This document shows positions 35,575 to 44,190 of a DNA stretch of 53,702 bases, piece by piece. Made by a program: the position numbers and the translations under genes. The first letter of the stretch is position 1, and each line of letters opens with the position of its first letter. Under the pieces are notes generated by a model. That model was not told the origin of the DNA and searched no databases. It was given only the letters and a program-made list of their open reading frames with translations. Source of the stretch: Spirochaetota bacterium (GTDB lineage: Bacteria; Spirochaetota; UBA4802; JAFGDQ01); NCBI GenBank assembly GCA_016934735.1, contig JAFGSG010000018.1, positions 1 to 53,702 of the forward strand. Reading direction: 5' to 3'.

Positions 35575-36063
35575 TTGAAAAACACTAATGGTGAAACAAT
35601 GGGAGAAAACGGTATAACAGTATCATATGCATTGATGCCCGGAGATGCGAATCCTTCCGGAAATGTGCACGGCGGCGTTATCATGAAACATATCGATAAT
35701 ACGGCGGCTATCGTTGCTTTCCGCCATGCGCGTATAAATGTTGTGACAGCTTCTATAGACAGGCTGGATTTTCACAACCCGGCCTATGTCGGCAATCTTC
35801 TTACCTTGAAAGCAAATCTCAATCTTGTGGGAAGAACATCTATGGAAGTAGGAGTTCGGGTGGAAGCAGAAAATCTGTTAAGCGGAGAGGTCAGGCATAT
35901 TGCATCCGCATACTTGACTTTTGTTGCCCTTGATAAAGATCATAAGCCAGTAAGTATTGCTCCTTACATCCCGCAATCTGATGATGGAAAAAGGCGTAAC
36001 AGCGAAGCACTTGAGAGGAAAAAAATGAGGCTGCTTGAAAAACGGAGAGAGAAAAAAAATTAA
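35575..36063 (+). CDS. Acyl-CoA thioesterase, hotdog fold (YciA-like)
   Basis: A 162-residue hotdog-fold enzyme that hydrolyses acyl-CoA esters. The motif NPSGNVHGGVIMKHIDNTAA holds the catalytic Asp in the HGG..M..D pattern. VTASIDRLDFHNPAYVGNLL and SAYLTFVALD follow the family order. A basic C-terminal tail (about residues 135-162) is unusual. The first in-frame start is the TTG at 35575, four bases after the pgi stop. The ATG at 35599, with a GGTGA just before it, is an equally good choice and would remove eight residues. Confidence 0.88.
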   Translation: MKNTNGETMGENGITVSYALMPGDANPSGNVHGGVIMKHIDNTAAIVAFRHARINVVTASIDRLDFHNPAYVGNLLTLKANLNLVGRTSMEVGVRVEAENLLSGEVRHIASAYLTFVALDKDHKPVSIAPYIPQSDDGKRRNSEALERKKMRLLEKRREKKN

Positions 36064-36072
36064 ACAAAAAAT

Positions 36073-36639
36073 ATGGATGATAAAGAGGCGATAAAAAAAG
36101 TCATTGATGATTTTTTTAACAATGCTTCTGAGCAGGACCTGCTCGAGCTTGAAGCATTTCTGTCATCACATGAAAAAGACATACCCAAAAGCATGCCCCG
36201 CACTCGTCAGCCTCTTGGTAAAATGGATGCCAATAAAGCTGCCAACCGTTTTGCTTCGGATATCAGGCAGAGAATGGGGCTTACTTCTGAGCAGATTACC
36301 AGAAGCGCGCGGGATGCTGTCCGGACAATGATACTTCAATACGACCCGCATATACCTGAAAGCCAGATTCAGACATTGCTTAATCAGTGGGTTCCGGACA
36401 AATCGAAAACATCAAAAATTATCCCTGAAGATGCAATGCGTGCAATGATATCACAGTTTGTGGCATACGGCAGAGGAGAGCTGACAGACGAGCAGGTGAA
36501 AACATTTCCTGAAGGATGGGCAAAGAAGTACTGGTCTTTTTTTCCCGAGAAAATACAATTATTAATAAGAGCCTATATTAAAGATGAGATAACGGAACCC
36601 ACTTTTTTGGAAGTACTTGAAAAAGTACTTGGAAAGTAG
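36073..36639 (+). CDS. Uncharacterised helical protein
   Basis: I do not recognise this 188-residue protein. It is predicted mainly helical and soluble, with no signal peptide or cysteines. Landmarks are a charged N-terminal helix (DDKEAIKKVIDDFFNN), a proline- and arginine-rich linker near residues 38-50, a central MGLTSEQITRSARDAVRTMI segment, and a C-terminal half rich in Trp, Tyr and Phe (EGWAKKYWSFFPEKIQLLIR). It begins 9 bases after the thioesterase stop and is likely the last gene of the tal-pgi-thioesterase unit. It converges with the glycosylase gene. Confidence 0.75.
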   Translation: MDDKEAIKKVIDDFFNNASEQDLLELEAFLSSHEKDIPKSMPRTRQPLGKMDANKAANRFASDIRQRMGLTSEQITRSARDAVRTMILQYDPHIPESQIQTLLNQWVPDKSKTSKIIPEDAMRAMISQFVAYGRGELTDEQVKTFPEGWAKKYWSFFPEKIQLLIRAYIKDEITEPTFLEVLEKVLGK

Positions 36640-36679
36640 GGAAGCATGCACGAGTTCAGGAACTCATAACCACACGTTC

Positions 36680-37327
36680 TTATTTGAACACCTCCCCAGC
36701 CTCTTTATACCACAAAACAAAATCAAGATGATCAACAGGTATATTTATTTCCTTCGAAAAAATTTTTAACCGGTCTTCTATTTCATAATATTTCTTTCTA
36801 GTAATGGATTCCGGTATATTTTTAATCACTCCAAATAGCCTGAGATTTTTTAATATATGCCTGTCGAGAATTGCTATGTTGTCTCCAAAACCCACATTGC
36901 GCAGAAAATGGCTCGCTTCTTTATAGCCGTATCCTTTTACTTCATTTACAAGCCAGTCTCTTTTCTCAAAAACAGCCGGAAATTTTTCCAATATTTGTTT
37001 AAGCCCAGTGCTGCCGATTGCCGCAAATTTTTCTCTTGCCTCGATCAGGTATTCGGATTTCTTATTTTTAAAACGTACTATATTGAGTTCTTTGTTTATA
37101 TCGCTGAATTTGCCGCAGAAAAGCAGATTTTTTTCTTTAAGGCTGCAGATTGCCTGCCAGCCTGACCTTGCTTTTGACTGCGGGGTGAGTATGCAGAATG
37201 CTAATTCTGTGAAGAGTTCTTCGTTGTTGCCGCGTTCCCATATGGCCTTGAAATTCGCGATCCGGTTTTCAATATTGGTTTTTATTGACCTGTAAATGTT
37301 TTTAATTTCGCTGATCTCGGGATGCAT
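36680..37327 (-). CDS. ogg: 8-oxoguanine DNA glycosylase/AP lyase, Ogg2-type
   Basis: Removes oxidised guanine from DNA and nicks the abasic site. The 215-residue product has the short archaeal/Ogg2 helix-hairpin-helix build: LAFCILTPQSKARSGW, then the hairpin-hook region VNEVKGYGYKEASHFLRNVG with the lysine nucleophile, and DNIAILDRHILKNL with the catalytic Asp. It lacks the iron-sulfur cysteines of endonuclease III. It suits the oxygen-defence theme, although it is not in that cluster. Ogg2 enzymes are mainly archaeal with scattered bacterial members. Confidence 0.9.
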   Translation of the reverse strand: MHPEISEIKNIYRSIKTNIENRIANFKAIWERGNNEELFTELAFCILTPQSKARSGWQAICSLKEKNLLFCGKFSDINKELNIVRFKNKKSEYLIEAREKFAAIGSTGLKQILEKFPAVFEKRDWLVNEVKGYGYKEASHFLRNVGFGDNIAILDRHILKNLRLFGVIKNIPESITRKKYYEIEDRLKIFSKEINIPVDHLDFVLWYKEAGEVFK

Positions 37328-37347
37328 ATATTTATAAGTGTGTGCAA

Positions 37348-38244
37348 TCAGTTTATTTTAAGTAATTTGTAATTCTGATATTCGCCCGGATACCAGCCTG
37401 TCAGCTTTCCTGTTTTATCGGATATCCTTCTTTTTATATCTTTAAGACCGGGCCTGTATTTTATCATAGAAGGATTAAAGTCGATATTGTAGCTATCAAT
37501 TTTTTTCCTCATAACTGCAGGGTGATTGTCTTTAAAACGTTTCATGCACTTTGTATCCATTTCGGATAGATAATTATAATCGCTTTGATGTGTTTTCTCA
37601 AGATGCCCTTTGCCGTGATGAAGTTCATCGTGCTCGCGCCTCTTTTCGGCCATCACTTCAGGCGGACGCACCCATCCGTAGTGGAATATGCGGGCCCCTG
37701 AATCGATCACGTTTATTTTTCTGCCGTCTACCCGGAAGCTCTGAGCGGAGCGCCACGAGATTATTCCCCTGTGATTGCGTATAAGCCGTATTTCTTTTCT
37801 GTACCAGTGATACGAGTCGCCATACCAGTTGTAATTGCCGAAGAAATGCGTATAATCAAAAAGAAAGCCTTCGACAATGTCCTCAGTTTTATATTTTTCG
37901 CAAAGCGAGATTATTTTATGCTGATCCTCGTCATGAAACACCTCGTCTGCCTGAATGTAAAAAGCCCAGTCACCCGTACACTGGAAAAGGGCAATATTAG
38001 ACTGAACAGCGAGTATTCTGCCTTTTACAGTGAAGCGCGGATCCCATATCGTCTCGATTATCTTTATTTTTTTATCGCCGATTTTTTTTATAACAGCAAG
38101 CGTATTATCGTCCGACTTTCCTACTGTGATAATGAATTCATCAACTATAGGAAGCACTGATTTTATAGACTCAACGAGAGGGTATCCGAGTTTTACGCCG
38201 TTGCGTACTGTTGAAAACCCGGAGATAAATTTTTCTTTTGGCAT
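37348..38244 (-). CDS. Family 2-type glycosyltransferase
   Basis: A 298-residue soluble GT-A-fold protein. The N-terminal STVRNGVKLGYPLVESIKSV and DEFIITVGKSDDNTLAVI match the nucleotide-sugar half. CTGDWAFYIQADEVFHDED carries the DxD-like metal motif (ADE). The C-terminal half is aromatic and basic, without membrane segments. It probably adds a sugar to a cell-surface glycan; donor and acceptor are unknown. It starts 20 bases upstream of the glycosylase gene on the same strand, with no other glycan genes adjacent. Confidence 0.82.
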   Translation of the reverse strand: MPKEKFISGFSTVRNGVKLGYPLVESIKSVLPIVDEFIITVGKSDDNTLAVIKKIGDKKIKIIETIWDPRFTVKGRILAVQSNIALFQCTGDWAFYIQADEVFHDEDQHKIISLCEKYKTEDIVEGFLFDYTHFFGNYNWYGDSYHWYRKEIRLIRNHRGIISWRSAQSFRVDGRKINVIDSGARIFHYGWVRPPEVMAEKRREHDELHHGKGHLEKTHQSDYNYLSEMDTKCMKRFKDNHPAVMRKKIDSYNIDFNPSMIKYRPGLKDIKRRISDKTGKLTGWYPGEYQNYKLLKIN

Positions 38245-38346
38245 TATATATTGCAGTGTGATTATGATTATATATTTAAATAAATTTTTTTTTCAGTACC
38301 TGTCGAATAATTTTTTCTGACTCAGCTGTATCTACGTTTTTGATAA

Positions 38347-38679
38347 TCATTTAATGCAGTCGCTTTCTTTTTTTACAATAATTTTATTAAGGAATTTTTT
38401 TATTCCGTCGGTATAATATGCTTCAACATATTGGCATACATTGAGAAAATTTTTCGTTACGTGTTTCCTGCCCATGGAAATATATTTTGTATTATCAGTA
38501 AAATGGACTATAACCTCAGTCTTCCCTTTTTTTAATTCAACATAATTGTCGGTGATATAAATTATTCTTCCGGAAAAAATTTTTTCACTGCTTTTTTTTG
38601 CAGTTGCAGGTACCGCATACGATAAAAACGCAACAGCTGTCAGCAAAAAAATAACCGCGGCGATTGAATTTTTTTTCAT
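38347..38679 (-). CDS. Small exported protein of unknown function
   Basis: A 110-residue protein with a clear Sec signal peptide: MKKN, a hydrophobic core, then AVPATAKK, with cleavage likely after ATA near residue 27. The mature 80 residues are beta-rich and basic (FSGRIIYITDNYVELKKGK, TEVIVHFTDNTKYISMG) and end with a Cys pair-like CQYV...DCIK. This could be a small OB- or SH3-like periplasmic domain. It lies 25 bases downstream of the M50 protease gene on the same strand, so they are probably co-transcribed and the exported protein could be related to that protease's role. Confidence 0.7.
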   Translation of the reverse strand: MKKNSIAAVIFLLTAVAFLSYAVPATAKKSSEKIFSGRIIYITDNYVELKKGKTEVIVHFTDNTKYISMGRKHVTKNFLNVCQYVEAYYTDGIKKFLNKIIVKKESDCIK

Positions 38680-38704
38680 TATGCAAATCCTCCTTATTTA
38701 AATG

Positions 38705-39418
38705 CTAAGCAAATATTTTTACAACATCATTAACTGTAACGTAAACCATTAATCCGGTAATAATAAGCCATCCGGCAATGGTTGCCGGAATCTGTATCTT
38801 TAATAATTTCGGATGAATTTTTTCCAGGAAGTATAGAATTATCTTCCCGCCGTCAAGAGCAGGTATGGGCAGTAAGTTGAATACAGCGAGATTAAGGCTT
38901 AATAATATTAAAAGTTTAATTGTATCCCGGATACCGGAAGCAATGAACTGACTTCCGGTATTGACAATACCTACTATTCCGGACAGATGGTCAGGGCTGG
39001 TAAACATTACAGGAATAGTCATAACTATATTAATAAAATAATCTGATACTTGAATAAACGGATTTAATAATATAGCTGAAAAAGAAGCACTTGAACTGAA
39101 AATATTTAAAAATATCAAGAGAATTATAGGCAATAAAATATTTGCCAGCGGGCCTCCAATGGAAAATAAAATTCTTTTAATTACAGGAATCTGATAGAAT
39201 TCGCTTTCATTTTCAATAGCCGGCAGAATATATCCGCCTAAAGGAATAACAGAAATGCAGTATTCTGTTTCTTTTGCTTTATATTTCCATATCTTTGGCC
39301 CGAATCCTATGGAAAAAACCGCAACAGGGATACCTGTCAGTTTTGCAAAAATAAAGTGCCCAAGCTCGTGAATAAATATCAGCATACCTATGAGTGCGAT
39401 TATAATAAAATAGTTCAT
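38705..39418 (-). CDS. M50 site-2-type membrane metalloprotease without PDZ domain
   Basis: A 237-residue polytopic membrane protein. The zinc site is visible as IHELGHFIFAKLTG (HELGH at about residues 18-22) in the first membrane helix and NLLPIPALDGGKI, the LDG motif, in a C-terminal helix. GGPLANILLP lies between them. RseP-like features such as SIGFGPKIW and PLGGYI are present, but the periplasmic PDZ domain of RseP is missing, which puts it among minimal S2P proteins. Such proteases cleave membrane-bound regulators; the substrate here is unknown. A second HELGH protein in this window is the enolase fusion. Confidence 0.9.
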   Translation of the reverse strand: MNYFIIIALIGMLIFIHELGHFIFAKLTGIPVAVFSIGFGPKIWKYKAKETEYCISVIPLGGYILPAIENESEFYQIPVIKRILFSIGGPLANILLPIILLIFLNIFSSSASFSAILLNPFIQVSDYFINIVMTIPVMFTSPDHLSGIVGIVNTGSQFIASGIRDTIKLLILLSLNLAVFNLLPIPALDGGKIILYFLEKIHPKLLKIQIPATIAGWLIITGLMVYVTVNDVVKIFA

Positions 39419-39554
39419 GTTTTTCCCTGAATTTACTTAAGGTTATTTTAAAGCGACATATATTAAAACTTTATTGAATAAAATTACTTTAGTTAAGTCA
39501 GCAATTTTAGCCTGTGAATTATTATTTGTCAATATTATTAGGTTGAAAATATTT

Positions 39555-40838
39555 TTACTCGTTATTCTGTTCCCGGCCGAGTTTTCTTCTCCACTTGGCC
39601 CTTTCGACTTTTGTCCAGCTTTCTACAATATGGGTCGAGAGTTCCTTTTCTATTTCATGACGTGTTTTTTGCTTTTTTGTTTTAATTTTTACATGTTTAA
39701 GTTTTGCGTTTTTCTCTTCGATTTCTTTTGCTGTAAGCGAAGCTTCCCCCAGTATAAAATCATGAATCAATTCCATTGTTGCCTGTTTCCCGGATATGGA
39801 TGAAATAATATTCATAATCCGTCTTTTATTCACAAGATCGTTTATTAAATTTTCAGGCAGATCATCCAATCCGAACATTGCTCCGATAAGTGCACCTACT
39901 AGCGCACATAAAATCGGGGATGATCCGCCGTTTTCAGCTGCGCGGAAAAAAGCTTCCGAAGGATTATGCGAATATGAATAAGTTAAATATATTGAAAACG
40001 GGATTATGGCCAGAGGGTGATTGACTGTTGCTCTTGTAATCGGTGTTTTTATTTTTTTATTTACGAAATCAACAATAAGTTTTCCCGCCGAATTATTATC
40101 ATTAATATTTAATAATTTTGATATTATGTTTAAATAATCGCTGATTGAAGATAAAAGATAATCAGGATTAAGGCCAAGCTTAAAAATTATTGCTGTTGAT
40201 TCCTGTAATTTTTTTAATAGTAAATCAGCTGTCATAACCGCATTATCCAATAATTCTGCTGTCTTAAATGAAAGGTTTCCCTCAAGAATATTTTTTAAAA
40301 GTCCATTCATTAGCAATGCGCCGGCACACGAATGTACATCGCTGTTAAAAATAAGAGAGGATGAGATCATACGTTCAATATTGCTGTTAAAGAAAGGATT
40401 TAGCGTTAAAGGGATTAATATAACGGCATTATCCGCACATGGATATGAAAACACAGTGTTTTTTAAAGAAGTATTTATTGTTTTTGCGTTATTTATCAAA
40501 TGTCTTTCCATTACAGAGGGATGTCTGAATATTCCGTATTCATTTCCAGCTATACCTAGACTTTCGGAAATAAGCTGACCGAAGTCCGGCCAATTTATAT
40601 TTTTTTTCGTCTGTGCGAACATCGATAATAAAAGCATAAGCTGGGAATGCGTACTGTAAAGCCCCGGCTTTCTCCAATGCTCAGGTTTGCCTTTTAAAGC
40701 CGGGGCAGGATCTGTGTAATCTTCAATTTTCCTGAAGATTGAATGAATGTGTGCGCTGCTTAGCCCGTCCAGCGTTATTCCTAACGCGTCACCAATAATC
40801 GTACCCCAGAGCATTCCCTTTATTTTTTGATCATTCAT
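39555..40838 (-). CDS. ADP-ribosylglycohydrolase-fold protein with degenerate metal sites
   Basis: A 427-residue DraG-fold protein. It starts KIKGMLWGTIIGDALGITLDG, the usual GALLGAAIGDALG entry. A helix-rich core follows, with NGGSSPILCALVGALIGAMFG near residues 303-323. In active family members the first metal motif is (T/S)DDT and the last is GGDTDT. Here they read STHS (62-65) and GGSSPI (304-309), so the Asp residues that hold the two metal ions are missing. The enzyme is probably inactive as a hydrolase and may bind ADP-ribosylated ligands or do something else. The C-terminal 75 residues are lysine-rich and unassigned. It is divergent from rsmD. Confidence 0.82.
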   Translation of the reverse strand: MNDQKIKGMLWGTIIGDALGITLDGLSSAHIHSIFRKIEDYTDPAPALKGKPEHWRKPGLYSTHSQLMLLLSMFAQTKKNINWPDFGQLISESLGIAGNEYGIFRHPSVMERHLINNAKTINTSLKNTVFSYPCADNAVILIPLTLNPFFNSNIERMISSSLIFNSDVHSCAGALLMNGLLKNILEGNLSFKTAELLDNAVMTADLLLKKLQESTAIIFKLGLNPDYLLSSISDYLNIISKLLNINDNNSAGKLIVDFVNKKIKTPITRATVNHPLAIIPFSIYLTYSYSHNPSEAFFRAAENGGSSPILCALVGALIGAMFGLDDLPENLINDLVNKRRIMNIISSISGKQATMELIHDFILGEASLTAKEIEEKNAKLKHVKIKTKKQKTRHEIEKELSTHIVESWTKVERAKWRRKLGREQNNE

Positions 40839-40912
40839 GAATATATTAATTTTTCTTGAAATATTTTTGTACTATGAATATTTATTTTAAAAAAATAAAT
40901 CAAGATAAAAAA

Positions 40913-41512
40913 ATGAGAGTAATTTCAGGAAAATATAAAGGAAAAGAAATCCCGTTTGAGAATGAAAAATTCAACAACGCGAATTCCACGCCGCAGAAAG
41001 TTAAAAAGGCTGTTTTTTCAATTCTCGGGGAAGACCTGACCGGGAAATCATTCCTTGATCTTTACTCATGCTCAGGTCAAATGGGTATTGAAGCCCTGAG
41101 CAGGGGAGCTGACTTTGTAGTGTTTAATGAAATCGATAAAAACAGATTTAAATTTATCAGGTCTATTATTGATACATTTAAACCAGACGACGCCTTGCTT
41201 GTTCTTAACTTTCATGCATACAGATGTATGAGATACTGTGATTCAAAAGATTATAAATTCGATTTTATATTTATTGACGCACCTTTTCTGCGCGTAAAAA
41301 AGCACGAAGATCAGTATAGAGAAATTTTTAATGAATTAAACAAATATAATTTATTAAAAGTGCACGGGAAAATAATAATTCAGCATCCGGCCAAAGCGCG
41401 TCTTAATGGTGAATTTTCTTCCTGCAAATATCTCGGCACAAAAAAATATGCGAAGAATGCTTTATCGGTTTATCAAAAGGGATTCATTTCCATTCAGGGT
41501 CATTTATTATAA
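40913..41512 (+). CDS. rsmD: 16S rRNA m2G966 methyltransferase RsmD-like
   Basis: Methylates N2 of G966 in 16S rRNA with SAM. The 199-residue form starting MRVISGKYKGKEIPF was chosen because that is the family's usual N-terminus, although no clear ribosome site precedes it. Upstream in-frame starts at 40856 (TTG) and 40874 (ATG) are possible. The SAM motif FLDLYSCSGQMGIEALSRGA corresponds to the usual LDLFAGSGALGLEALSRGA. The catalytic (N/D)PPY motif reads DAPF, a real departure that may alter activity. The gene converges with the GGDEF-EAL gene, and the two overlap by 29 bases. Confidence 0.85.
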   Translation: MRVISGKYKGKEIPFENEKFNNANSTPQKVKKAVFSILGEDLTGKSFLDLYSCSGQMGIEALSRGADFVVFNEIDKNRFKFIRSIIDTFKPDDALLVLNFHAYRCMRYCDSKDYKFDFIFIDAPFLRVKKHEDQYREIFNELNKYNLLKVHGKIIIQHPAKARLNGEFSSCKYLGTKKYAKNALSVYQKGFISIQGHLL

Positions 41513-44126
41513 GTTGTTCGGTTTGTTTTGTGTCAATAGGCGGGGAAAAGTAATAACCCTGAGCGTATCCGCATCCGAGCTTTTTAAGCTGGTTTAATTG
41601 TTCACTTGTTTCAATACCTTCTGCGATAACGTCCATTTCCATGTTCTTACCAAGGCTGATGATTGTTTGAGGAATAACCAAAGTCCATTCATCATTGTTC
41701 ATGGCAGTAATGAAAGAGCGGTCAATTTTTAATGTCTGGATGGGGAAATGATGCAGGCTGCTTAAAGAAGAATAACCGATACCGAAATCATCAATACCTA
41801 TCTGTACATCCATTGCCCGCAGCTCTGAAAGCATTTTATTTGTCTTTTCATAATTTGACATTATAATACTTTCCGTTATTTCCAGATTCAGATAGCCCGG
41901 ATATAAATTTTCGTCATCAAATATTTTTTTGATTTTTCCTATCAGGTCCGGCTGAGCAAATTGTTTTGCGGACAGATTAACGCTTATATATAAATGCTGT
42001 TTATCGGGATAATTTTTATGCCATGTCCGGAGCTGATTGCAGGCTTTTCTGATTACCCATTCTCCGATGGGAATTATCTGCCCAGTTTCCTCGATCATTG
42101 GTACAAAGTTCTCCGGCAGTACAAGTCCGCTTTTAGGATGCTGCCATCTGAGTAAAGCTTCAAAGCCGACTATTCTTCCCGTATCTATCGAAACGATAGG
42201 CTGATAATAGATGCAGAATTCTTTTCGTTCAAGCGCCTTCTGCAGATTACTTTCAAGTTCCAGAAGCTTTACAGCATGCTTGTGCATGCTATTTTCAAAG
42301 ATCATGTACCGCGACAATCCTTCTGCTTTGGCTTTATACATTGCAGTATTCGCATCACGCAGTATATCTTCAGGATTTATGTATTCCTCAGAGCTTAAAG
42401 CTATACCAATGCCTGCGCTGGGAAAGATTTCATGGCCTTCGATATTTAAAGGCATAGATAATTTTTTTTGGATTCTTTCAGCAACACGGATAGGATCATT
42501 TTCATCCAGAATATTATTCAGCAGAATGATAAATTCATCTCCGCCGAACCTTGCCGCTGTATCTTCCGGACGCAGACAGGAAGATAATCTATTCGCAACT
42601 TCTATGAGCACCTTGTCGCCTATCAGATGTCCGAGGCTGTCGTTTATAACTTTAAACCTGCCCATATCCATGAAAAGAACGGCAAAATGGTAATCATTCC
42701 GTCTTTGTGAGATTTTAATTGATCTGTTCAATTCGTCATAAAAAAACGATCTGTTGGGAAGGCCGGTTAATTTATCATGTAATGTTTCATGCAGCAGTTT
42801 TTCTTCAAAGTATTTTTGGTCAGTTATATTTAATCCGTGCAGATGGATTATTTTAATGTCCTTTACCGGATTATAAGTCCATGAAAAGACGTGTCCTTTT
42901 ATCTTTGATTCAAGATTATGGTAGCTTTTCCTGTCATTAAAACATAATTTGATAAGCTCTTTATGATTTTTCGGCAAAATATCTTCCGGCGAATCAAGAC
43001 CAAGCCCTTCAAGTAAAATCTGCGCAGCCGGATTTTTATAGATTATATTTCCGTCTAAATCGGATGATAAAATCGGATGAGGGCTTTCACGCGGAAATGC
43101 CGCAAGTCTAACTATTTCGTTTTCAGCTTTTGTCAGCTTTTCAATATCGTCCTTGAGCTTTTCATTTATTTTTATTATTTCTTTTGTCCTTTCAAAGACT
43201 CTTTTCTCCAGATTCGCATTTGCTTCAATTAGCTTACCCCTGAGCTGTATCTCTTCGATTATTGTTTTGCCTTCGCCTGTTAAATATTTTATACTGCCGT
43301 CCTGTGCAATTACGGGCTGACAATTGAAAATTGCCGGTATAGGCTTTTTATCTATACCTAAGAAAGTACATTCAATCCTATTCGGAAGAAATGCTTTCGC
43401 ATTATTAAGGGATTTGATTATTTTTTTTCTTTCTGCGGCTGAATGAGACAAGAGCTTTGTGTCAGGAAAGAATTTACCGTAAAGATCAGCCTCTGAAATT
43501 CCGCCTAATTTTAAAAGTGATGCGTTGCAGAATTGAATAAAACCATTGATATCGAATTTTATTACGAATGTATCAAGTGTGTCCGTCCACTCTTTTAAAT
43601 CGTTAAGTGAAGCCCGATGGTTCATTTCTTCGTGAGCGATCAACAGAAATGCAGAACAGTCTTGATCAGGTAAAAGGCTTACATTGCTTTCAAGCGCAAT
43701 CCAATCTCCTGATTTTGTCATTAATCTGAAATGCAGGTTTCGGCTGTATTCGCAAGGCTTACTGTTCTTTATACTGCAATGCGTAAGCGTTTGATTGATT
43801 AGATCAGCGTCATCAGGATGAGCATAATCAGTAAAATTTTTATTAATAAGATCGTTCTGTGCATAGCCAAGCGAATGAAATGGAGTATTCGCGTAAATGA
43901 TGGTCCCTGCCCGGGAAATAAGCATAATATATTCCTGTGTATTTTCACAGATTATAGTATTTATTCTTTCGGAGTGCCGGGATATCATGTATTGAAAGTC
44001 ATGTGTACTATATTGAGTCTCCTTTTCTCCTGAAGGTAACATATCTATTGTAGTATATATTGTATTATCGGTTTGTATCTTTTTGTCTTTGCTGATCATA
44101 GTTTGGGAAAAATATTCAGATTCCAT
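41484..44126 (-). CDS. PAS - GGDEF - EAL c-di-GMP signalling protein
   Basis: An 880-residue soluble protein. Two PAS folds lie at about 50-170 and 180-300, a coiled coil at about 300-340 and a further PAS at about 345-430. The GGDEF domain spans about 440-610 with intact RFGGDEF and an RPED inhibitory site. The EAL domain spans about 625-875 with FEALLRW, NLEITES and DDFGIGYSSL, the residues needed for c-di-GMP hydrolysis. Both catalytic domains look active, so the PAS sensors probably decide whether it makes or destroys c-di-GMP. No transmembrane helix is seen, implying cytoplasmic ligand or redox sensing. Confidence 0.94.
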   Translation of the reverse strand: MESEYFSQTMISKDKKIQTDNTIYTTIDMLPSGEKETQYSTHDFQYMISRHSERINTIICENTQEYIMLISRAGTIIYANTPFHSLGYAQNDLINKNFTDYAHPDDADLINQTLTHCSIKNSKPCEYSRNLHFRLMTKSGDWIALESNVSLLPDQDCSAFLLIAHEEMNHRASLNDLKEWTDTLDTFVIKFDINGFIQFCNASLLKLGGISEADLYGKFFPDTKLLSHSAAERKKIIKSLNNAKAFLPNRIECTFLGIDKKPIPAIFNCQPVIAQDGSIKYLTGEGKTIIEEIQLRGKLIEANANLEKRVFERTKEIIKINEKLKDDIEKLTKAENEIVRLAAFPRESPHPILSSDLDGNIIYKNPAAQILLEGLGLDSPEDILPKNHKELIKLCFNDRKSYHNLESKIKGHVFSWTYNPVKDIKIIHLHGLNITDQKYFEEKLLHETLHDKLTGLPNRSFFYDELNRSIKISQRRNDYHFAVLFMDMGRFKVINDSLGHLIGDKVLIEVANRLSSCLRPEDTAARFGGDEFIILLNNILDENDPIRVAERIQKKLSMPLNIEGHEIFPSAGIGIALSSEEYINPEDILRDANTAMYKAKAEGLSRYMIFENSMHKHAVKLLELESNLQKALERKEFCIYYQPIVSIDTGRIVGFEALLRWQHPKSGLVLPENFVPMIEETGQIIPIGEWVIRKACNQLRTWHKNYPDKQHLYISVNLSAKQFAQPDLIGKIKKIFDDENLYPGYLNLEITESIIMSNYEKTNKMLSELRAMDVQIGIDDFGIGYSSLSSLHHFPIQTLKIDRSFITAMNNDEWTLVIPQTIISLGKNMEMDVIAEGIETSEQLNQLKKLGCGYAQGYYFSPPIDTKQTEQLIINDPEWK

Positions 44127-44190
44127 TTCTGAGTGGAAATATGAATTTTATCGACTAATGTATTTATTTATCGGTAAGTTAAATATTTAA

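Noticed and set aside
36652-36665. GAGTTC / GAACTC hairpin between convergent genes
   Set aside because: A 6-bp stem with a 2-base loop and no U-tract is too weak to call a terminator.
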